Origin: CAZFIO01 sp964519585 | GTDB taxonomy: Bacteria; Bacillota; Clostridia; Tissierellales; Tissierellaceae | Length of the DNA stretch: 14,710 bases | Assembly (NCBI GenBank): GCA_964519585.1 | Contig: CAZFIO010000039.1 | Span: forward strand, 1 to 14,710 | Reading direction: 5' to 3' | Shown here: positions 7,448-14,459 of the stretch, piece after piece | Numbering within the stretch: the first letter of the stretch is position 1 | How the letters are laid out: each line of letters starts with the position of its first letter | Position numbers and translations under genes: made by a program | The notes under the pieces: generated by a model | Databases searched by the model: none | The model's input: the letters and a program-made list of their open reading frames with translations, nothing else | Told to the model about the DNA's origin: nothing

Positions 7448-9541
7448 CTAGTCAATAACCCTTGGTACTAATATATAGCCGTCTTCTACTGTTGGAGCAT
7501 TTGCTAATAAGGCTTCATTTGAAAAACTTTCCTTAACCATATCTTCCCTTGTAGAGTTTGGAAGTGGATAAACATTGATTGTGGCTTCTATCTTTGATGT
7601 ATCCAAACTATCCAAGGCGGAAATCTCTTGAAGAAAGCCTTGCATTTCCTTGTTTATCTCCTTTTTTTCTTCTTCCCTTAAAATAAATTGGGATAGGTCT
7701 TCCAAGTCATCCATATTATAGGTTGCCTTTTTCACTTTGTTTTCTTTATCCATATGATTAGCAAGGGCCCCTCCCAATGATAATCCTAATATATCTAGTT
7801 GGTCTTGGTCTACATGGCTTGGTGCATTACTCAAGAGGCATGAAGCATCCCTAGTCTTTGGAAAGGCAATTACATCCCTTATGGTGTCCGACCCTGACAT
7901 AATCATTACCAGCCTATCTAGACCAAAGGCAAACCCTCCATGAGGTGGCGTACCATAGGAGAAGGCTTCAATTATAAAACCAAACCTTTCTTCTATATCT
8001 TTTTGTGATAGGCCTAATACTTCAAACATTTTTTTCTGTAAATCATCCCTATGAATTCGAATACTTCCACTACCCAGCTCAATACCATTTAAAACAAAAT
8101 CATAAGATTTGGCATTCATAGTGTCTAGCCCTTCACCCTTAAGGAATTTATCCACATGGGCAGGCATAGTAAATGGGTGATGCATGGCTATATACCTTCC
8201 TTCTTCCTCAGACCATTCTAGAAGGGGAAAGTCTGTAACAATAAGGAATTTATAGTCATCCTTTTTTCTTAAGCCCAACTTATCTCCAATAAATAAACGA
8301 AGGTTGCCTAGGGTTTTGTAAACTATATCTAATTTATCTGCAGAGAAAATTATCAAGTCGCCAGCCTCTGCCTTGGTGGTTTCTATAATTTCTTTAACTT
8401 CATTTGGACTTAGGAACTTATCTAATATAGTTCTTAAATTACCATTTTCCTCTATAGCTATCCAGGCCATTCCCTGGGAACCATTGTTAATGGCAAACTT
8501 AGTTAACTCATCAATTTCATTTCTTGTAAAACTGTTTCCACCCTTAATATTTAGGGCCCTTACAGCTCCACCCTTGTCTACTGCATTTTTAAATACCTTA
8601 AAACCACAATCCTTTGCTATATGACTTAGTTCGACAATCTTCATATCAAACCTTATATCAGGTTTATCACTACCATATAGGTCCATGGCCTCTTGATAGG
8701 TCAACCTTGGAAAAGGCTCATTAAAGTCAATATTCATTACCTGGGAAAATACCTTTTTAAACATACTTTCTAAATAAGAAAGTACATCCTCTTGGTCTAC
8801 AAATGACATTTCTATATCTACCTGGGTAAATTCAGGTTGTCTGTCTGCCCTTAGGTCTTCATCCCTAAAACATCTAGCTACTTGATAATACCTGTCTATT
8901 CCTGATACCATAAGCAGCTGCTTAAAAATCTGTGGTGATTGGGGCAGAGCATAAAATTTTCCTTCATGAATCCTACTGGGAACCAAATAATCTCTGGCCC
9001 CTTCTGGGGTGCTTTTGGTCAATATAGGTGTTTCCACCTCCATAAAGCCATTGTCATCCAGATACCTTCTTATAAATTTGCTAGTATTATGCCTAAGGGC
9101 AAGATTATTATAAAGTTTTGGTCTTCTTAGGTCTAAATACCTATGGGTAAACCTAATCTCCTCATTTACATTTATGTCGTCCTCTATGGGAAAGGGGATT
9201 GTCTTCGATTTGGATAGAATCTCCAAAGCTTCTGCCCTTAATTCTACTTTCCCAGTAGGGATTTTGGGATTATATGTTTCTTCATCTCTTTGTTCAATCA
9301 AGCCATCTACTTTTACAACAAATTCACTCCTAAGGGACTCTGCTAATGCAAAGATTTCTTCTCCTGTTTTTTCAATATTAAAAACTAATTGCAAGAGTCC
9401 AGTTTTATCCCTTAAATCTACAAATAGTACACCACCCATATCCCTAACCCTTTGCACCCATCCCATAACAATAGCCCTTTTGCCTATGTCTTCTTCACTA
9501 AGCAAACCACAAAAATGACTTCTTTTCTCTTGTGAAATCAT
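7448..9541 (-). CDS. aspS: Aspartyl-tRNA synthetase fused to a C-terminal GatC domain
   Basis: A 697-residue protein; bacterial AspRS is usually about 590. Residues 1-110 form the OB-fold anticodon domain. The class II catalytic core follows, with the bacterial insertion domain inside it. Visible core elements are STPEGARDYLVPSR (177-190), QSPQ (201-204), motif 2 CFRDEDLRADRQPEFTQ (224-240) and motif 3 FGLDRL (539-544). After the normal AspRS end (about 588) a short linker leads into a complete GatC domain (about 603-697) with LDTSKIEAT, REDMVKESF and LLANAPTVEDGYILVPRVI. GatC wraps GatA and GatB in the amidotransferase, so the fusion tethers the aminoacylating enzyme to the amidating one. 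The specificity position between RD and GG is Met35, neither the Leu of E. coli AspRS nor the His of the non-discriminating Pseudomonas enzyme. The ATG at 9541 has an AGGAGGT site. First gene of a T-box-controlled operon; gatA-like follows after 15 bases. Confidence 0.95.
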   Translation of the reverse strand: MISQEKRSHFCGLLSEEDIGKRAIVMGWVQRVRDMGGVLFVDLRDKTGLLQLVFNIEKTGEEIFALAESLRSEFVVKVDGLIEQRDEETYNPKIPTGKVELRAEALEILSKSKTIPFPIEDDINVNEEIRFTHRYLDLRRPKLYNNLALRHNTSKFIRRYLDDNGFMEVETPILTKSTPEGARDYLVPSRIHEGKFYALPQSPQIFKQLLMVSGIDRYYQVARCFRDEDLRADRQPEFTQVDIEMSFVDQEDVLSYLESMFKKVFSQVMNIDFNEPFPRLTYQEAMDLYGSDKPDIRFDMKIVELSHIAKDCGFKVFKNAVDKGGAVRALNIKGGNSFTRNEIDELTKFAINNGSQGMAWIAIEENGNLRTILDKFLSPNEVKEIIETTKAEAGDLIIFSADKLDIVYKTLGNLRLFIGDKLGLRKKDDYKFLIVTDFPLLEWSEEEGRYIAMHHPFTMPAHVDKFLKGEGLDTMNAKSYDFVLNGIELGSGSIRIHRDDLQKKMFEVLGLSQKDIEERFGFIIEAFSYGTPPHGGFAFGLDRLVMIMSGSDTIRDVIAFPKTRDASCLLSNAPSHVDQDQLDILGLSLGGALANHMDKENKVKKATYNMDDLEDLSQFILREEEKKEINKEMQGFLQEISALDSLDTSKIEATINVYPLPNSTREDMVKESFSNEALLANAPTVEDGYILVPRVID

Positions 9542-9553
9542 AAATATTACCTC

Positions 9554-9715
9554 CTACTTACTCTTTTTCCACATATTCTCTAGTAACCTACTTTTATTAT
9601 TTACCATAGTGTATTTCGCAGTCTCGAAACTCAAATCTAAAGCTCCTTTCAGTCGCATAGATTTGGTTCTCCTTGCGTTTGTCCTACTAAAGTTCATTGC
9701 TCCCATTGGTCGCAT
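9554..9715 (-). CDS. Possible small leader ORF inside the aspS upstream repeat
   Basis: An open frame of 53 codons runs from an ATG at 9715 to a TAG at 9554-9556. The TAG touches the aspS ribosome binding site (TAGGAGG). No good ribosome binding site precedes the first ATG; an internal ATG at 9658 has AAGGAGA about ten bases upstream and would give a basic 34-residue peptide starting MRLKGALDLSFETAKYT. Most of the frame lies within a predicted repeat, so openness may only reflect the repeat sequence. No function is recognised, and whether it is translated is uncertain. Confidence 0.25.
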   Translation of the reverse strand: MRPMGAMNFSRTNARRTKSMRLKGALDLSFETAKYTMVNNKSRLLENMWKKSK

Positions 9716-9721
9716 TCACTA
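9607..9721 (-). repeat. Structured intergenic element, probable dispersed repeat
   Basis: A 115-bp segment between the T-box terminator and aspS is bounded by short inverted termini (TAGTG at 9717-9721 and CACTA at 9607-9611). Inside it are a 7-bp inverted pair AAATCTA (9658-9664) and TAGATTT (9633-9639), and two 17-bp direct copies (9699-9715 and 9642-9658) of the form ATGCGAC...GGAGC that match at 13 of 17 positions. Its look recalls short intergenic repeats that I associate with clostridial genomes; only one copy is present here, so the dispersed nature is not shown by the window. It is not part of the T-box core. Confidence 0.45.
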
Positions 9722-9732
9722 AGTTAGGTCAT

Positions 9733-9775
9733 AAAAAAACCTTTCATCCACTATTTCCATAGGGACGAAAGGTTT
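9733..9775 (-). terminator. T-box intrinsic terminator (attenuator) before aspS
   Basis: A long hairpin has a 13-bp stem AAACCTTTCGTCC (9763-9775) with GGATGAAAGGTTT (9737-9749), extended by CTAT/ATAG closed by a GGAA loop, and followed by a T-run (9733-9739). It sits directly downstream of the T-box sequence GGTGGTACCGCGA. In T-box leaders this hairpin forms when charged tRNA is bound and is replaced by the antiterminator when uncharged tRNA is bound. Confidence 0.92.
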
Positions 9776-10022
9776 ATCTCGCGGTACCACCCAAATTGAT
9801 TATTTACATAATCCACTCTATTCGATACATTTTATTATATCTACTGCTGTAATGTAGCAGCTACATCTAAGCCTACTGACAAATGCTTTCGGTTAGCGAC
9901 TCCCAGATGTTCTTCAATTAAATCCTTGTACCGGCTCCCACCCCCACCAGCTCTCTTTGACAAGTTTATTTAACCTACTCTTCTGTTTATAGTCTTTTTA
10001 TATTCTCTCAATAATATTAGTT
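9733..10022 (-). promoter_or_regulatory. T-box riboswitch leader with asparagine (AAC) specifier
   Basis: A full T-box leader controls the aspS-gatA-like-gatB operon. Stem I can be folded as GACT (9991-9994) with AGTC below, CAGA (9982-9985) with TCTG (9904-9907), a specifier loop with loop-E elements AGTA (9976-9979) and GAA (9913-9915), an 8-bp helix (9968-9975 with 9916-9923), CTTGT with ACAAG, and a distal arm CTGG/CCGG. The codon next to the lower helix, followed by a purine, is AAC at 9909-9911. That reads tRNA(Asn); the shifted triplet GAA overlaps it. A Stem III hairpin lies at 9852-9866. The conserved T-box TGGTACCGCG is at 9780-9789, followed by the terminator. Uncharged tRNA(Asn) is therefore the expected inducer. 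Confidence 0.9.
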
Positions 10023-10028
10023 TCACTT

Positions 10029-10057
10029 ATATTACTTTATTATTCACTTCTTGTCAA
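10029..10057 (-). promoter_or_regulatory. Predicted sigma-A promoter of the aspS T-box operon
   Basis: TTGACA (10052-10057) and TAATAT (10029-10034) are separated by 17 bases on the minus strand. The -35 begins nine bases after the asnS stop codon, so the T-box operon is an independent transcription unit with a start near 10022, just ahead of Stem I. Confidence 0.82.
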
Positions 10058-10065
10058 GAAAATAT

Positions 10066-11454
10066 TTAAAATTCTGCAGATCTTACTGTCCTTGGGAAAG
10101 GAATTACATCCCTTATATTACCCATGCCTGTAATATACATAAGAGCCCTTTCAAAACCTAGGCCAAAGCCTGCATGTTTTGTTCCTCCGTATTTTCTCAA
10201 TTCTAAATACCACCAATAATCTTCAGGGTCCATTCCATTGTCTAAGATTTTCTTTTCTAATACCTCTAGTCTTTCCTCTCTTTGACTACCACCTATTATT
10301 TCTCCAACACCCGGTACCAATAAATCCATGGCTGCTACAGTTTTATCATCTTCATTTACCCTCATGTAAAAGGCCTTTATTGCTTTAGGATAGTCAGTTA
10401 CAAATACAGGCTTTTTAAATATTTTTTCTGTAATATATCTTTCGTGCTCTGTTTGCAGGTCTATTCCCCATTCTACTGGAAATTGAAACTCTATATCTGC
10501 TTCTTTTAGTAGCTCTATAGCCTGGCTGTAGGTAATTCTTTCAAAATCAGAGTTGACTATATTTATTAGTCTTTCAATTAGTCCTTTGTCAATAAATGAA
10601 TTAAAGAATTCCATCTCTTCCTTTGCATTTTCCAAGACATAGTTAATAATATACTTCATCATATCTTCTGCTAAATTCATATTATCTTCCAGGTCTGCAA
10701 AGGCTATTTCAGGTTCAATCATCCAAAATTCTGCTGCATGCCTAGCAGTATTGGAGTTTTCTGCCCTAAAGGTAGGCCCAAATGTATATATATCTTTAAA
10801 AGCCAAGGCAAAAGCCTCACCTTGCAATTGTCCACTTACTGTTAAGTAGGTAGATTTACCAAAAAAGTCCTTTGATGAATCGTATTTTCCATCTTCCCTT
10901 AGGGCCAGTTTCTCCATATCTGATGTTGTTACCCTAAACATTTCTCCAGCACCTTCTGCATCACTTGATGTGATTATAGGAGCATGAACATATACAAAAC
11001 CCCTATCTTGAAAGAACTTATGAATAGCATAAGAAAGTACAGACCTGACTCTAAATACTGCGGAAAAAGTATTGCTCCTGGATCTTAGGTGCCCTATAGT
11101 TCTTAGATATTCAAAGCTGTGTCTCTTTTTTTGTAAGGGATAATCTGATGCAGACATGCCTTCTATTTCAATCTCTTGAGCCTGAATTTCAAATGGTTGG
11201 TTTGCTTCAGGGGTTTCTATTAATTTACCCTTTATCTTTAATGAAGAACCTATATGAAGCTTTTTAACCTCTTCAAAATTAGCTATTTCTTCACCGAAAA
11301 CTACCTGAATGGATTTGAAAAAGGTTCCATCATTAATTTCAATAAATCCAAATTTTTTAGATACCCTGATATTTCTAACCCAGCCTTCAATTACTATATC
11401 CTTGTCCAAGTATTCACTTGTATTCCTATAAATTGATTTTACTACAGTTTTCAT
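10066..11454 (-). CDS. asnS: Asparaginyl-tRNA synthetase
   Basis: Class IIb synthetase that charges tRNA(Asn) directly with asparagine in the cytoplasm. It is 462 residues, the usual length. The N-terminal OB-fold anticodon domain (about 1-100) is followed by the catalytic domain. Motif 1 lies near FFQDRGFVYVHAPI (147-160), motif 2 is FRAENSNTARHAAEF (229-243) with the AsnRS-specific FRAENSNT, and motif 3 is GFGLGFERAL (about 429-438). The ending VIPFPRT is also typical. The ATG at 11454 has a GGAGGG site seven bases upstream. It lies 147 bases after gatB1 with no recognisable terminator or strong promoter between, so it may be cotranscribed with gatCAB. No T-box is seen in front of it, unlike aspS. 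Its presence means the cell does not depend only on transamidation for Asn-tRNA. Confidence 0.96.
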   Translation of the reverse strand: MKTVVKSIYRNTSEYLDKDIVIEGWVRNIRVSKKFGFIEINDGTFFKSIQVVFGEEIANFEEVKKLHIGSSLKIKGKLIETPEANQPFEIQAQEIEIEGMSASDYPLQKKRHSFEYLRTIGHLRSRSNTFSAVFRVRSVLSYAIHKFFQDRGFVYVHAPIITSSDAEGAGEMFRVTTSDMEKLALREDGKYDSSKDFFGKSTYLTVSGQLQGEAFALAFKDIYTFGPTFRAENSNTARHAAEFWMIEPEIAFADLEDNMNLAEDMMKYIINYVLENAKEEMEFFNSFIDKGLIERLINIVNSDFERITYSQAIELLKEADIEFQFPVEWGIDLQTEHERYITEKIFKKPVFVTDYPKAIKAFYMRVNEDDKTVAAMDLLVPGVGEIIGGSQREERLEVLEKKILDNGMDPEDYWWYLELRKYGGTKHAGFGLGFERALMYITGMGNIRDVIPFPRTVRSAEF

Positions 11455-11488
11455 CGCATATCCCTCCAGTATTTTTCTTCTTGGTTGC

Positions 11489-11512
11489 TTGGTCAGTTAG
11501 TCAGTTGATCAG
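11489..11512. repeat. 8-bp tandem repeat (three units) upstream of asnS
   Basis: On the plus strand TTGGTCAG, TTAGTCAG and TTGATCAG follow each other directly, each differing from the consensus TTRRTCAG only at the two purine positions. It lies about 35-58 bases before the asnS start. No function is evident; replication slippage is the simplest explanation. Confidence 0.6.
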
Positions 11513-11545
11513 TAGGAAAAATGACCATAAGCAGACCCTACATTT

Positions 11546-11595
11546 AACAATAGTTCTCCTACTGTTTAACCATTGTTGAACTATTGTTTAACTAT
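11546..11595. repeat. 11-bp tandem repeat overlapping an 11-bp inverted repeat, after gatB
   Basis: Three tandem 11-mers on the plus strand occupy 11563-11595 (TGTTTAACCAT, TGTTGAACTAT, TGTTTAACTAT). Part of them forms a perfect 11-bp inverted pair, AACAATAGTTC (11546-11556) with GAACTATTGTT (11578-11588), around a 21-base loop. It starts just after the gatB1 stop. No T-run follows on the minus strand, so it is not a standard terminator; a role in mRNA stability or protein binding is possible but unsupported. Confidence 0.6.
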
Positions 11596-11601
11596 GGTTC
11601 A

Positions 11602-13032
11602 TTATCTTTCCTTTATTTTCTCCATCAAAATCTTATTGACCACTTGTGGATTGGCCTTTCCCTTGCTTTCCTTCATAATTTGCCCCATTAGGAAGCCTAT
11701 AGCCCTATCTTTTCCATTTTTGAAATCTTCTATGGATTGTTGGTTGTCATCTAGTATTTTATCAATTATAGATGATAATTCTCCTTCATCGCTAATTTGT
11801 ACCAATCCCTTTTCCTTAACTATTGTATCCGGTGACTTGCCACTTTCAAACATTTCCCTTAGAACCTTTTTCCCAGTATTATTGTTGATTTTCCCGTCCC
11901 TTACTAGGCTAATCAAGTCAGCCAGGTCCTTGGCTGAAAATTTCAGAGAGTCTATTTCCAAATCTTCTTCATTTAGTCTTCTTAGGACATCGCCCATAAT
12001 CCAGTTACTGACTAATTTTGGGTCATCTATATGCTTAAGTGTATTTTCATAAAAAAGAGCTAGGTCCCTTGATTGGGTTAAGACTTCTGCATCATATTCA
12101 CTTAATTCATAATCCCTTATAAACCTTTCCTTCTTTGCATGGGGTAATTCAGGTAGTGATGACTTAATTCTGTCTACCCACTCATCAGATATCTCAATAG
12201 GTAGTATATCTCCATCTACAGCATACCTATAGTCTGCAGCCGCTCCTTTTTCTCTCATAAGGATGGTTTTGGACTCTACTTCATCCCACCTTCTAGTTTC
12301 CTTACTAGTATTTTTCCCTTCCTTTAATAATCCTATATGTCTTTCTTCTTCGTACTCTATAGATCTAACTGCTGCCCTAAAGGAATTTAGATTCTTTATT
12401 TCTGAAATATTAGTTTTCTTACCTGTTTCATTATCTATAACATTGATGTTTATATCACATCTTAAGGAACCTTCCTCCATTTTACAATCAGATACTTCTA
12501 TATATTTAAGTGTGGCCCTTAACTTTTCTAAAAAGAGTCTAGCTTCTTCTGCAGAATTCATTTCAGGCTCAGATACTATTTCAATCAAGGGTACTCCCGC
12601 CCTATTGTAGTCTAAAAACGTATCCCCACTTTCTGTATGAATAGACTTTCCTGTATCTTCTTCTATATGAATCCTAGTAAGATGAACTTTCTTTGGTCCA
12701 TTTTCGTCCTCTATCTCTATATATCCACCTTGACACAAGGGGATGTCATCCTGTGATGTCTGATAGCCCTTAACTAGGTCTGAATAGAAATAATTCTTTT
12801 TATCCATTTTAGTTTTCTGGTTTATTTTAGAGTTAAAAGCTATACCAGACTTTATACCATATTGGATTACCTCTTCATTTAGGCTGGGTAAAGCCCCTGG
12901 AAGTCCTAAGCAAATAGGACAACAGTGGGTATTTGCTTCTCCACCGAATTCATTTGTACAAGAGCAAAATATTTTCGATTTTGTCATTAATTCCACATGA
13001 ATTTCCAAGCCTATTATTGTTTTATATCCCAT
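11602..13032 (-). CDS. gatB: Asp-tRNA(Asn)/Glu-tRNA(Gln) amidotransferase subunit B, first copy
   Basis: Kinase and amidase subunit of GatCAB, 476 residues, normal length. It shows IIGLEIHVELMTKSKIFCSC with zinc cysteines 23 and 25, CCPIC (37-41), HIEEDTGK (122-129), DYNRAGVPLIEIVSEPE (141-157), EIKNLNSF, and the C-terminal helical domain ending GKANPQVVNKIL. One spot departs from the family: where most GatB have DYRYFPEPDL, this protein reads DYRYAVDGDI. The second GatB in the window keeps DYRYLPDPDL. The ATG follows the gatA TAG stop directly, with GGTGGAG just upstream, so expression is coupled to gatA. It pairs with an intact GatA and a free GatC and is probably the main enzyme for Gln-tRNA(Gln); no glutaminyl-tRNA synthetase is seen here, but the window is too small to exclude one. 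Confidence 0.95.
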   Translation of the reverse strand: MGYKTIIGLEIHVELMTKSKIFCSCTNEFGGEANTHCCPICLGLPGALPSLNEEVIQYGIKSGIAFNSKINQKTKMDKKNYFYSDLVKGYQTSQDDIPLCQGGYIEIEDENGPKKVHLTRIHIEEDTGKSIHTESGDTFLDYNRAGVPLIEIVSEPEMNSAEEARLFLEKLRATLKYIEVSDCKMEEGSLRCDININVIDNETGKKTNISEIKNLNSFRAAVRSIEYEEERHIGLLKEGKNTSKETRRWDEVESKTILMREKGAAADYRYAVDGDILPIEISDEWVDRIKSSLPELPHAKKERFIRDYELSEYDAEVLTQSRDLALFYENTLKHIDDPKLVSNWIMGDVLRRLNEEDLEIDSLKFSAKDLADLISLVRDGKINNNTGKKVLREMFESGKSPDTIVKEKGLVQISDEGELSSIIDKILDDNQQSIEDFKNGKDRAIGFLMGQIMKESKGKANPQVVNKILMEKIKER

Positions 13033-14448
13033 CTACTCCACCATCCTTTCATAAGCCATGGCAGCCTTTATAATTTTCTCATCCTTAAACCTATCACCTA
13101 TTAACTGTAGTCCTATTGGAAGGCCATCTTTACAGGGCAATGATATGCCACATAGGCCAGCTATGTTTACTGCTTCTGCAAAATCTCTATAATAAGGCTT
13201 TTCTTTATTTATATAATGAGGTAGAACTGGACTTGTAGGGGTTAGGATAATGTCATAAGAAGAGAATACTTGATTAAAATCCTCAATTAGCAAAGATCTT
13301 AATTTTTGTGCTTTTTTGAAATATTCCTCTCCCCTATTTTCGCTCAATAAATAAGTTCCTAAAAGGATTCTCTTTTTAACTTCGTAGCCTAAGGATTCAC
13401 TTCTTGTTTTAATATAAAGTTCATCCAGACTTTCATAGTCTTCAGCCCTATAGCCGTATCTTATTCCATCAAATCTAGCCATATTTGAGCTAGCATCTCC
13501 ATAGCAAAGAACCATGTAGATTTCCGGACTATATTTTACATGGGGTAAAGAGACTTCTTCAACTATAGCCCCAGCCTCAATAAACTTATTAATAGATTTA
13601 TCAATTTCAGATTTTATACTTTTATCTATATCATTTTGAAAAAACTCTCTAGGCAAGCCTATCTTTAAACCCTTTATATCATCCAATAAGGTTTTTTCAT
13701 CTATGCTTATCCTTGTGTCAGTCTTGGTGGATGTTGTATCTAGCTTATCATAACCAGATATTGAGTTTAATAATAGTAGAGCATCTTTAACATCTCTAGC
13801 CATTACTCCAATTTGATCCAAGCTATTGGATAAGGGCATAAGTCCATATCTAGAAATTGTACCGTATGTAGGTTTCAAACCAACCACACCACAATAGCTG
13901 GCAGGTTGCCTAATAGACCCACCTGTATCACTAGCCAAGGATAAGGGGATTTCCCTAGCTGCTAAAGCAGCTGCTGACCCTCCAGATGAACCTCCTGGCA
14001 CCCTTTCCCTATCCAGAGGATTTTTCACATGGCCAAAATAGGATGTTCTGTTTGATCCACCCATGGCAAACTCGTCTAAATTGTTTTTCCCTATTATTAT
14101 ACCTTGGCTTTCCTTAATTCTAGCAACTACAGTGGCATCATAGGGTGGTTGAAAGTTTTCTAGCATTTTTGAAGCTGCAGTTGTCTTAAAGTCTTTGGTA
14201 ATAATATTGTCCTTAATTCCTATAGGAACCCCTGCCAGGATACCTAATTCTTCCCCATTCTTTATCTTTCCATCTATTAAATCTGCTTCTTTTAGTGCCC
14301 CTTCCTTATCTAGGGAAATAAAGGCATTTATATCTTTTTCTACTTCCTCTATCCTTGCAATATGGGCTTCAATTATTTGACGACTGGAAATTTCCCTTTT
14401 TTCTAGTTTTTCAATCATTTCCCAGGCCTTTAAATCTATAATATTCAA
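13033..14448 (-). CDS. gatA: Asp-tRNA(Asn)/Glu-tRNA(Gln) amidotransferase subunit A (glutamine amidase)
   Basis: Amidase-signature enzyme that hydrolyses glutamine and channels ammonia to GatB. It is 471 residues, with all three catalytic residues at the positions known from Staphylococcus GatA: Lys79 in GVPIGIKDNI, Ser154 in PGGSSGGSAAA, and the nucleophile Ser178 in SDTGGSIRQP. Other signatures are NLDEFAMGGSNRTS, YCGVVGLKPTYG, RYGYRAEDY, TPTSPVLP and GLPIGLQLIGD. The start is TTG at 14448, chosen because GGGGGGA lies just upstream and because this start puts the triad in register with family numbering; the next ATG is ten codons in. It is 11 bases after gatC and abuts gatB. It is the intact counterpart of the degenerate gatA-like gene at 6134-7432. 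Confidence 0.97.
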   Translation of the reverse strand: MNIIDLKAWEMIEKLEKREISSRQIIEAHIARIEEVEKDINAFISLDKEGALKEADLIDGKIKNGEELGILAGVPIGIKDNIITKDFKTTAASKMLENFQPPYDATVVARIKESQGIIIGKNNLDEFAMGGSNRTSYFGHVKNPLDRERVPGGSSGGSAAALAAREIPLSLASDTGGSIRQPASYCGVVGLKPTYGTISRYGLMPLSNSLDQIGVMARDVKDALLLLNSISGYDKLDTTSTKTDTRISIDEKTLLDDIKGLKIGLPREFFQNDIDKSIKSEIDKSINKFIEAGAIVEEVSLPHVKYSPEIYMVLCYGDASSNMARFDGIRYGYRAEDYESLDELYIKTRSESLGYEVKKRILLGTYLLSENRGEEYFKKAQKLRSLLIEDFNQVFSSYDIILTPTSPVLPHYINKEKPYYRDFAEAVNIAGLCGISLPCKDGLPIGLQLIGDRFKDEKIIKAAMAYERMVE

Positions 14449-14459
14449 ATTTATCCCCC

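Noticed and set aside
9174..9518. Plus-strand open frame of 114 codons opposite the AspRS N-terminus
   Set aside because: It is the complement of the conserved OB-fold coding region and has no motif of its own; the other plus-strand frames in the window are of the same kind.
9909..9915. T-box specifier GAC (Asp) as expected for an aspS gene
   Set aside because: No GAC is present on the 3' side of the specifier loop; the codon plus purine next to the lower helix is AAC, with only GAA overlapping it.
11546..11588. Inverted repeat after gatB1 as a Rho-independent terminator
   Set aside because: The stem is AT-rich, the loop is 21 bases, and no T-run follows on the minus strand.
11455..11601. 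Dedicated promoter for asnS
   Set aside because: Only weak matches with poor spacing (for example TTGTTA and TATGGT 15 bases apart) were found, so no promoter is called.
11573..12052. Plus-strand open frame of 159 codons
   Set aside because: It lies antisense within gatB1, is rich in Ser, Leu and Phe as expected from the complement of Lys/Glu-rich coding sequence, and has no credible ribosome binding site or family signature.
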